A DNA stretch of 64,000 bases from Bolinopsis microptera (lineage: Eukaryota; Ctenophora; Tentaculata; Lobata; Bolinopsidae), in contig NC_087078.1 in the NCBI RefSeq assembly GCF_026151205.1, positions 653,675 to 717,674 on the forward strand. The letters are read 5' to 3'. The stretch's first letter is position 1. Each line of letters opens with the position of its first letter. A program made the translations under genes and the position numbers. Shown here piece by piece: positions 44,001-52,300 of the stretch. The notes below the pieces were generated by a model, which was not told the DNA's origin, did no database searches, and worked only from the letters and a program-made list of their open reading frames with translations.

Positions 44001-46353
44001 CAGCCGGGTCAATTTCACAAACTGAAGAAATAATTATCTCAGATCTTATAATTTCAGATTGGATTGTACCAGAGTTAGGGACCACCTACTCTATAGCCAT
44101 GAACCAAGTCCTGCAAATCAAGACTACAGCAAATCACCAGAGAGATCTAGCATTTACCTTTCTACCACAACATACAACTCACATGTTCGTCCGGTTAACA
44201 TGCTCAGAACCGAACACTAACAAATGGACTTATGTCATATACCAATGCATGGAGAACACAAAGGGGCTTTATGAACTGACAGGTGTTCCAGGAGAAGCAG
44301 AAAAGGTGTGGGCAATAACCCGAACTCTGACCCACATTACCGTTCACTGCAACAGTGCACTGGTCCTGAACTTTAACTTTCATAGTGATTTCTTGGCTGG
44401 GTTTAGTAGTTGTCCAGACATATGGTCTAAAGGGTCTAACATAGTAAGCTTCGACTATAGCGCAGAAATGTATGAGCCCGGGTACATCTACATAAAAATA
44501 AGTAAGTTTACCTACTTTCTTTGTAAACCTTTAACTTACATTTCTAGTGTTCAACTTAATTAAATACTATTAAATTTAACTAGTAAATTAATACTATCAA
44601 GCTATCCATCACAACTAAATAGTAAATAGTGATCTCTCTTTCAGGAGGGATGGAGGAATGTCCCTCTCTGCCAGCCTCCTGGAGTACCAGTCTCCTAACC
44701 TCACTCTCACTTCCTGTCTACAACGGAGAACACGTGACCTTGTCCTGTAACCATGACAACTTAATGCTATCTGGTGACGAGGAGATCACATGTGTGGAGG
44801 GAGAGGAGTGGGACTACAGTGCTATTCCTGCCTGCTTCCTAAATGCAGGTACACATTTATATAAGATAACTGTGCGCGTTCTGACTGATACCCGCAACAA
44901 CCCCTACCCAGTACCTAGTAACCAGTATTAGTAACCATGGTTACACCCAGTACCCACTCAACAGCACCAACCCTTAACTGCAGATATCAAAAATCCTGAA
45001 CGTCCGATGAAAGATTAGCCCAATTTTACCATTAAACTATTCGTGCAGTAGCTTGGCTTTTTGCGCAGCCATTACTATAAAGCTATATTTAACGTCTCAG
45101 ATAGCACAATTACAGAAATGACTTCACAATGAGTTTGTTGTTAGAGAAATTTAATGAGTAGGCTTTTTGAAGACTACGTGATATTAACAAATTTATCGAT
45201 GATGAATTAAGAAGATGATTCTGATGGTTTTTAGGGACTGTTCTTTACCCAAAAAAGAAATCTGGATAAAATAATCCAAAATGGAAAAAATGGTCTATAA
45301 GATTTCTGTAAGAAAATGGCAGAATTAAGAAGAGTTCTGCCTGAAATTCTTACGATGAAAGCCTTAAAGTACTATCGTCAGTTTTAAAGTTGAAATTCAA
45401 CTTACCGGTACAAAATTCTTGTTATCATTTTCCTGTTCTTTCTTTTTCTTCTTCTTTTCTCGTTTCATCTTTACGACCTCCATATTAGTTGATTCTTTTT
45501 CGAAAAATCTTGCTGCGTTTTCAATGGCTTCTGATTTTTTCGGTGGTGTCTTTGGAGTCCTAACAATCTTCGGGATTTTCTTTTTCTCTGGTTTTGGGGT
45601 TTTATTTGGGACTTTGTTCATTCCCATGTTGTCATCATCGTCTGACAAAAACTTGTAAACACGTTTAGTTTCCTTAGGCTCCTTTTTTACTTCTGGTCTT
45701 GGTTTGGAATCCGGTCTCGGTGTTTTCCTTTCTGTTTTCTTTATGGGAGATCGTTTTCCATCGGAATCGTCATCAGTACTGACAATACTTTTTACTCGGA
45801 TGGGTTTTTTCTCGAGATATTTCTTTACAGGTGGAGATTTGGGTGACATGGAAGCATCCGAGTCATCATCAGAACTGAGCAAGCTCTTTGACTTGGGTTC
45901 ATTTATTCTCCGCCTTTTCTGACCAGTAGCAGAATTTTTCATCGATGGCTTCTCTTCTGCTTCCTTTTCTTTCTTAGCCGCTCTGGCGTTTTCCTGAGCA
46001 AGAAATTCTTCAAACGCCTCTTTACAATCGACTAAGTTTTCCTCCGGCTCCCACGTATCGTCATCACTTCCATAGTTCTTCCACCTTACCAAATAGTATG
46101 ATACTCCTTTCGTCTTCTTGGATCTGAAACATTATCTAGCTCAACAACAATTGCCTAAGGCAGTGAGTTTCAAAATTGTTTGCAGATTAAAAGCAATTAA
46201 TTTTAGAGTTAAATTAACTTTTTAAGATCACTAAGTTAAGGAATCTAACCGAATAATCCTCTGCACCTCGTACTCTTCTTCTTCTTCCTCCTCCTCTCCA
46301 TCTACTTCTACCTCATTTTCACCAGATACTGCAACTTCGTTTTCTTCGGTCAT
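35082..46353 (-). CDS. MPHOSPH8: MPP8-like chromodomain and ankyrin-repeat protein (7 exons)
   Basis: Exons, in order: 46353-46250, 46123-45406, 40798-40633, 40333-40245, 36728-36576, 36017-35924, 35653-35082. All phases match and the total is 1896 bases, 631 residues. An acidic start (EEEEEEEE) leads into a chromodomain at about 27-75 (YEVQRIIRSKKTK, VRWKNYGSDDDTWEPEENL). Tyr28, Trp49 and Tyr52 are the expected aromatic cage for methyl-lysine. A Lys/Ser/Pro-rich middle follows, then three or four ankyrin repeats (GRIALHIAAELGHTEICVSL, TPLMKASENGHRSTVEMLL). The last 130 residues resemble the C-terminal domain of MPP8 (FTLCFTTDRLISCKLIISRL, then GLNTLVLNF). In vertebrates MPP8 reads H3K9me3 within the HUSH silencing complex; that role is by homology only. 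Two opposite-strand genes lie in its introns. The join over the 4.6 kb intron is inferred from phase and architecture. Confidence 0.72.
35654..35845. repeat. 63-bp tandem repeat beside the last MPP8-like acceptor
   Basis: Three units containing GAATATTGGATTGTCAAAGC, TGGATAAGGGTTACCATGGT and AACACTGCTAGTTACCATGG. The first unit starts at the acceptor (CAATATTCTCAG on the minus strand). Later units have CAATATTCAG, a decoy acceptor. Confidence 0.85.
36347..36490 (+). mobile_element. 3' end fragment of the LINE at 13748
   Basis: It matches the complement of 13760-13900, including GTCGAAGCGTGTAATAAATG and the (ATTT)n tail. Severely 5'-truncated copy. It lies in an MPP8-like intron. Confidence 0.85.
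36729..37579. other. Intronic (MPP8-like) region upstream of sushi gene 1
   Basis: No exon found. At 36813-36895 there is a dispersed repeat (GTGAAAAATGGTGAATGATT) that recurs at 53915-53980. An open frame at 37057-37284 (+) has no domain or splice support. Confidence 0.5.
37580..39669 (+). CDS. Secreted sushi-domain protein 1, nested gene (3' end not found)
   Basis: Exons 37580-37673, 38042-38605, 38732-38815, 38980-39318 and 39472-39669, all separated by phase-1 introns. The first exon encodes a signal peptide or anchor (MFDLLKHNIKHIFSTVVVIS, then MILLILLSTARG). The second (188 residues) and fourth (113 residues) look like beta-sandwich modules (WTLQLMLWENQGTMLTLYSN in the latter), with N-glycosylation sites. 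The fifth is a sushi/CCP module with its cysteines (DCTGLNPSW, TLACSPNYILEG, TVVTCDKGHNF, EPKCKQQW). Uniform phase-1 borders are typical of shuffled extracellular modules. The reading ends in phase 1 at 39669 and the terminal exon was not identified. It lies inside MPP8-like intron 4 on the opposite strand. Probably extracellular; ligand unknown. Confidence 0.65.
38822..38945. repeat. ACTAATACTGGTTACTAGGT tandem repeat
   Basis: Several 20-21 bp units just after the exon-3 donor of sushi gene 1. The same unit recurs at 39392-39466, ending at the next exon's acceptor, and at 40162-40240 beside an MPP8-like donor. Confidence 0.85.
39685..39830. repeat. 25-bp tandem repeat AATATCAGGCTAGGAACTCA
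   Basis: Five to six units starting within 20 bases of the exon-5 donor of sushi gene 1. Confidence 0.85.
39831..40244. other. MPP8-like intron 4 near its donor
   Basis: Contains a copy (about 40118-40153) of the last 30 bases of MPP8-like exon 4 with its donor, and a C-rich patch at 39976-40000. No further gene. Confidence 0.6.
40334..40632. other. MPP8-like intron 3
   Basis: A 299-base AT-rich intron between two phase-matched exons. Nothing else is seen. Confidence 0.6.
40750..41485. repeat. Minisatellite built from the MPP8-like exon-3 acceptor
   Basis: About 14 units of 31-55 bp. On the minus strand each carries CTCTCCCAGGTGCTAGCTCC plus TCACTC: an acceptor (CCCAG) and the first codons of exon 3 (VLAPHS). 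The true exon is the last unit in transcription order, ending at 40798. Units vary by presence of TCAAGCCACTGAATTAACCA. Confidence 0.9.
41486..42189. other. MPP8-like intron 2, first part
   Basis: A GCTACC trinucleotide-type repeat (CCGCTACCGTTACC) lies at 41656-41730. No gene is seen. Confidence 0.5.
42190..42990 (+). mobile_element. 5'-truncated RTE-like LINE, 3' half of reverse transcriptase
   Basis: A 259-codon frame begins within the RT fingers/palm (ASVGLHINEGKTKVMTLN), and continues with ESVLLYGSETWTLTKAQEK, LRSRRLKMAGHCIRHPELL and GRAQQGRPRQSY, the usual end of RTE-class polymerases. The catalytic YADD motif lies upstream and is missing. The element ends in (AGT)n at 42979-42992. It lies in MPP8-like intron 2. 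Confidence 0.85.
42991..43621. other. Intronic region with poly-C tracts
   Basis: Two C runs at 43201-43238. No coding region detected. Confidence 0.5.
43622..45018 (+). CDS. Secreted sushi-domain protein 2, nested gene (4 exons)
   Basis: Exons 43622-43685, 44058-44501, 44645-44848 and 44984-45018 join in phase 1 throughout to 248 residues. Signal peptide MKLARKWLVLVATMSATTTA, then a 148-residue beta-rich module (DWIVPELGTTYSIAMNQ, LTHITVHCNSALVLNFNF), then a sushi/CCP module (EECPSLPASW, VTLSCNHDNLML, EEITCVEGEEWDY, IPACF) and a short tail IKNPERPMKD. It resembles sushi gene 1 with one fewer module, so the two are probably diverged duplicates. It lies on the opposite strand inside MPP8-like intron 2. 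Intron 1 contains a LINE 3' fragment. A second reading frame through exon 1 was considered and dropped because it stops in exon 2. Confidence 0.7.
43707..43822 (-). mobile_element. 3' end fragment of the LINE at 13748
   Basis: It matches 13752-13865, with an (AAAT)n tail at the left and ACGCTTCGACATTAAAATAT. It lies 20 bases after the first donor of sushi gene 2. Confidence 0.85.
45019..45405. other. MPP8-like intron 2, exon-proximal part
   Basis: The donor of MPP8-like exon 2 (CCG|GTAAGT on the minus strand) is at 45406/45405. Nothing else is recognised. Confidence 0.5.
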
Positions 46354-46978
46354 ATTTTACTAATATAAAAAGGAGAGTAATTAATTATATTAATTAATTA
46401 ATTACATTTTGTTATGTTCAGACTTGGTCTAGCTGCTGGGTTTCTCAATTCAGTAAAATTTGTTAATATAAAACAAATCGGTCAAACAAACAATTACCTA
46501 TTTTATTTAGGTAATTGTATGAAAATTGAAGTATTAAAATTAAGAATTATTGGGAACATCAGAGGCAAAATATATGACATGGAAAAATAAAATTCAAAGC
46601 AGTACATTGAAACACATTATACTTCCTGGTCATACTGAAGCAGGTATGAAAAATAGAATTCTGCAGAATTCTGTGGATAAACTTAGAGATTTGTAATACA
46701 TTTCCAGTTTAAACACTTGCACTTTAGATACAAATATTATGTCAATTTGAAACGGTTCGTTGTAACATGATCTGTTATCGTGAGTATCAAAAATAAAATG
46801 GAATTCTTGAAATTTATTCAAATTCACAAAACGAACATTCTTTTGTATTTCGTATTAAGCTATTCATCATAATAAAATTTGGCTACCGCCAAACAGTCAA
46901 ACTTTCCAGGCCACAACTTATGTGATTGGTAAAAATTATATTATAGACAATTAAGAAAAATAATGTTCTCTCTGAAAT
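46354..46978. other. Interval between the MPP8-like 5' end and the UBR7 3' end
   Basis: Head-to-tail spacing of about 0.6 kb, AT-rich. It should hold the MPP8-like promoter. No element can be named with confidence. Confidence 0.5.
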
Positions 46979-48764
46979 TCACTTTCCAATATTATCAAAT
47001 ATACTAGGATCCACTGTGTTAGTTTCAGCAGCCATAGTTTTAAAAGCCTCCACAATCTCCTCTCTACCAAGTGACTCCTTACCTTCCTTAACAAACTTAC
47101 TGATAAGGCCCTGTAAGGTGCCTTTGAGAGAGCCTATAGCTCTAGCTACATCACATTTGGCTTGGTGAGGCAGTCCCTCCAGTGTCTTTTCTAATTCCTC
47201 CTCCTCTAGCTGCCGCCGCGCTTGCGCCTTCTCCTCGTAATCATTTAGTGAATCGACTGGATCTGACACAAAAGAGATTTTCTGTTCCTTGTAAAGATCT
47301 AAACATGATTGGCATTTACATATTGTGTGTCTGAACTGGTCGTCAAAGAATAGGGCCCTGGTGATTGGTCCAGAAGCTGAATCAAATGCAAGCTTACAAG
47401 TGTTTAAACTTGTTTTCTTCCTTTTTGAAGATGGCTCACAAACTGCACTCTCATGTGAAGGTCTTTTAAGATCACCAAGTTTCCCGTCACTTTCCTCTGA
47501 TTTAGTGTCCTTTGTTTCACTACTTGATTTCTCCAGGGAAGTTGAGTTGTCAGATTGTTTCTTATCAGAGTCTGTACTGGTAAGCAAATCAGACTTCACC
47601 GTTTCAACATGAGCCTTCACTTCCTTGCACTCAGCAACACTCTCATCCTTAACAGCGGAAACCTCGACAACGTCAACGTCCACATTCTCTACCTCACCTG
47701 TAATATCCGGATTGAAATATTATTTATGAGTCGCATAGTTGAAATGTTTTCTTGGGTGAAACTAAATTTCTATTGATCCCGTTTGATGCGACAAGGAAAA
47801 GGTTCTCATCAGTAAAGGAATTATTTAATAACGTTTCAATGTGTCAACATCGTATTCATGATCTAAAAACATTTCTATCAAAACTTCAAAACATAAAAAA
47901 ACCTCACCTATAGCATAAACAGAGAGAAAGGAATGTTTCCCGGCACATTCCACACAAGCCATCTCCTCATACCTTTCCGGTACCACAGTGTTAAGATGGG
48001 TGGAGTGGAACCAGTCCTCACACACAAAACACTGCATCATCTCCACTGTATCCATCTCGGGCCGGTCCTCGTCCGGGTAGGGTCGGGAACACTGGCAGTA
48101 CAGACCGCTGTAGTTCTGGGAGTACGTGTTGGCGCTGTTTCTGATGTCGATGTCAGTTTTTAGGGAGCATAAGAGCTGAGGAAGAGTGCCACAGTCACAT
48201 CTGAAGTTTCGCTTAGTGTAGATCTCCTCTACCTGTGTAGTTGTCATGGTAACTAGTGTAGATCTCCTCTACACTACTAGGTGTTACTAAGGTGTTACTA
48301 AGTGTTACTAAGTGTTACTAAGGTGTTACTAAGGCCGCAGTCACATCTGAAGTTTCGCTTAGTGTAGATCTCCGCTACCTAAAAAACTTCCATTAACTTG
48401 ATAAAATTGAGAACCAAAGCACTATTAATACAAGCACAGACAACTGACTTGAAATCTGATCTAAAGTTCGTGCTAGCTTTATATAATATGAAACATATTT
48501 TTGTCTGCTTTAAAATAATAAATAAAATTGTTTTTGTTTTCTTACATTGTGTGTCTTGTGACAGTTCATGCAGCAGGCGTGACAGAAGCCTGCCTGGACC
48601 CCTGAAGCTGGGGTAGTGCAGTCTAGACAACTGTACACAGCCTGTCGGGGGAGGTAGCCTTTATTGTAGGTACATTCTGACTCTGAAGCCCCTCCCACCA
48701 CGGAGTCAACTCTGTCCATCTCAGCAAAGTAATCATTTAGATCAATCTCCTCTGACGCCATCAT
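46979..48764 (-). CDS. UBR7: UBR7-type E3 ubiquitin ligase (UBR box + PHD finger)
   Basis: Exons 48764-48546, 48232-47908 and 47697-46979 join in phase to 420 residues, close to the human length. The N-terminal UBR box (about 30-90) has ECTYNKGYLPRQAVYSCLDC, GFCHACCMNCHKTHNVEE and FRCDCG. The PHD-type finger (about 118-165) has YCQCSRPYPDEDRPE and MMQCFVCEDWFHSTHL. A Glu/Lys/Ser-rich linker follows, then a conserved C-terminal region with CKCQSCLDLYKEQKISF and a helical end. UBR proteins read N-degrons; UBR7 is reported in vertebrates as a histone H2B ubiquitin ligase, which is a homology inference here. The start could be either of two adjacent Met codons. Part of exon 2 is duplicated in intron 1. 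Confidence 0.92.
48246..48378. repeat. Duplicated edge of UBR7 exon 2 with GTGTTACTAAG repeats
   Basis: The 45 bases at 48331-48377 repeat the first codons of UBR7 exon 2 (GTAGCGGAGATCTACACTAA on the minus strand, against GTAGAGGAGATCTACACTAA in the exon). An 11-bp GGTGTTACTAA repeat lies between the copy and the exon. The copied acceptor (TTTTTTAG|GTAGCGG) looks usable. Confidence 0.8.
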
Positions 48765-49369
48765 GTGCTTACTGAGATGAGTTTAGAATCTAAATCGAGA
48801 TTAACGTAGTAACATCTAAACTTTAGATGATACTATGTTAATCTTGATATAGTGTGACAGATTCATACTTTTTAAATTTGCAAAAAAGCTTCTTATTTAG
48901 GTTTGTTGAACATATTGTATAGAATATGAACAGTGCAGTCGATATGAAACTACGGTACTGTGTTATAAAGTATAATAAAAACGACACTAATGTCTATAAA
49001 GTATAAATAAACATATTAAATGAAACAATAATTTAAATTAACAATTAACACATTAAAACTTGATTTAAAGCGTAAAGTATAGGTCTGCTTTTTAAAGACG
49101 TGAGTTTTGTAGCTAAATACCTGGTTACAACTCAACAAAGTATGACAAAAGACGTACATAAAAATAAAATTTAGATTTCTAAAGAATCCTGCCAATAAAA
49201 CTGGCAATAAACAAATTTAACTTAAATTTAAGTTTAAAAAAGCAGTTAACAATGCACAAAAAGGGACGTATTAACCATTTTAACAGTGTACAGAAGATAT
49301 AAACGTTAAAAGTTCCCTGATATTCTAAAACCCTATACACTAGTGTAGTTGTCATGGTAACTAGTGTAA
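48765..49369. other. UBR7 upstream region
   Basis: AT-rich interval between UBR7 and the next minus-strand gene. The word AAAACCCTATACACT occurs at 49328 and 49372, the second copy overlapping the end of the neighbouring gene. No gene is called. Confidence 0.5.
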
Positions 49370-52300
49370 CTAAAACCCTATACACTTCAACCAAGTTTTT
49401 ATCGTAGTCTTGTGATGTCCTGTTACCCAGACAGACTTTTGGTTAACAACAGATACATTTGGCAGAGGCTTCTTGAATGTTGCTAGGTTACCTGTTGCTA
49501 GGTTACCTGTTGCTAGGTTATCTGTAGCTATGTTATCTGTAGCTATGTGATCTGTAGCTATGTTATCTGTTGCTAGGTTATCTGAAGCTATGTTATCTGT
49601 TGCTAGGTTATCTGTTGCTAGGTTATCTGTTGCTAGGTTATCTGTAGCTGGGTTACCTGTTGCTAGGTTATCTGTTGCTAGGTTATCTGTAGCTATGTGA
49701 TCTGTAGCTGGGTTACCTGTTGCTAGGTTATCTGTTGCTAGGTTATCTGTTGCTAGGTTATCTGTTGCTAGGTTATCTGTAGCTAGGTTACCTGTAGCTA
49801 GGTTATCTGTAGCTAGGTTATCTGTAGCTAGGTTATCTGTAGCTATGTTATCTGTTGCTAGGTTATCTGTTGCTAGCATATCTTGTAAATGTGTAACAAA
49901 CATCTGGAGGGGGTTATATGTTTAGATTTGTTTAGAATAGTCAATATCATTTCAATCTAACTTCATACAAGAATTATAGAACTTTGAAAGGCTGAAAACT
50001 AATTTATATTAATTTATAATCTGAGTACTACCTGAATATTGCCAGATATTTTGCCTATTTTAGTGATGAGACCGAGTTGAGGATGCCTCACTACTGTCAC
50101 CAGTACTCCCTTCTGATGGCGTGTCTTTATGAGGTAGGGTAATACTGGCACTTCAGGGTTTAATCCTGAGTCAGGGACTGTTATTTATCATCATATTTAA
50201 TTTGTAGTAGTTGTACAGCAATACTAAGGTAATGGGACTACTGCGGACCCTCTACCGGCCAAAACTTTTTAACAGACATCGAACGCTCGCGCTGTAAGAA
50301 GATGACGATCAGACCTCATTATATATTTAATTTGTGTTTAATAATGATGACTTATTCAGATCCTCTGATTAGCTGGTTCATACGTAAAACATTACAACCC
50401 TTAATTTAATAAATCTAAAAGAAGCTAACTTCTGACTCTAAAATTGACGAAGGGCATAGTATCTCCAGTAACCATAGCAGCAGTTATACCCACTGTGTTC
50501 ATAAAGGCAGGAACTGTTTTTACACATAACGCGTCCGCAAATACTTCGAATCTAAAGTGAGAGACAAGTTAAGTTAAAATAAATCGTTTTTAAATGTAAG
50601 GTTGAGAAATAACCCAGAAAGTAAAAGTTTGTATTGATTTTTGTCGATTAGGATAAAGTTAACACTCAAAGCTTGGAATAGACATTAGAATTTTTCTGAA
50701 GCATTAAAGAGTTACCTGTTACGTTTAATCTTGATAGTAAGTTGAAATAAGTTGTGACCACCAGCTCTAAAATCAGAATAGAAGCGGTGGTGGTGTTTCC
50801 CGTCGTAATAGTGGTTTGTGCGCATGGTGCGCGCGAATGGGTAAAACACAAACAAGACGGAGTGCTTTGCGTTTGATAAAGCTAGACCGTATCTGAAAGT
50901 TATTATGGAAATTAAATATAGCGTTTAATATTAGTTAGTAACTGAAAGTAATTATGGAAATTAAATATAGCGTTTAATATCAGTTAGTATCAGAAAGTTA
51001 TTATGGAAATTAAATATAGCGATTAATATTAGTTAGTGTTTACCCTGTTTATGTCAATAATAAACGTAACAATTCCATGATATGGATTTGAATGGTGGGT
51101 ATTATCACCCCATTCATAAGTTCTATTGAAATTAATCGATCTTATTAAATTAGAACATGCTTAATAACATAACGGACAGCAGTTTTACAGAACTCTAAAT
51201 GCTTAATGAACACACTTGCAGGTACCACCCGTATTCACACTCAGAATTGAGTTTCTTCATTTTCCGATACGAGATTGGGACGGGTTCTATAAACAAACAA
51301 ACAAACAAACAAACAAACAAACAAACAAACAAACAAACAAACAAACAAACAAACAAACAAACAAACAAACAAACAAACAAACAAACAAACAAACAAACAA
51401 ACAAACAAACAAACAAACAAACAAACAAACAAACAAACAAACAAACAAACAAACAAACAAACAAACAAACAAACAAACAAACAAACAAACAAACAAACAA
51501 ACAAACAAACAAACAAACAAACAAACAAACAAACAAACAAACAAACAAACAAACAAACAAACAAACAAACAAACAAACAAACAAACAAACAAACAAACAA
51601 ACAAACAAACAAACAAACAAACAAACAAACAAACAAACAAACAAACAAACAAACAAACAAACAAACAAACAAACAAACAAACAAACAAACAAACAAACAA
51701 ACAAACAAACAAACAAACAAACAAACAAACAAACAAACAAACAAACAAACAAACAAACAAACAAACAAACAAACAAACAAACAAACAAACAAACAAACAA
51801 ACAAACAAACAAACAAACAAACAAACAAACAAATCTAACATAACGGACCCTTTTCCAGGAGCGGTGGGTTGATTGTCTACCCTCAGTTTAATTTCATCAT
51901 CCAACATAGAACCTCCGGGTATAGGATACAATACGTCACTAGTTAGAGGTTGGATGTACTGGCAGTACGTGTAGATAGCTGTGGAGGGGCATTTGTTAGC
52001 TTTTTGAGTTTTTGTTCTTTGCTAGACGAAATGCAGACAAATGGGGAGCTATTTTAATAAAAGGAATATTTATGACCATTGCAGCGCACAGTGAGCCCAC
52101 ATTGCAGCGAAAGGGTGAGCAGTATGATAATGGGGACCTATTCAAGAGTCGCATTGATTCAACCATCACCATGGTGACCATTGATCTGAATCACCATGGT
52201 GACCATTGATCTGAATCATCACCATGGTGACCATTGATCTGAATCATTTACTGCTGGAATTTCTCTTTTTCCTCTGTTTGCGAACTCAACAATCAAAATA

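Noticed and set aside
51195-51931. Open frames of about 200 codons encoding KQTN or CLFV repeats
   Set aside because: Artefacts of the (AAAC)n tract; all three frames are open because the unit lacks stops.
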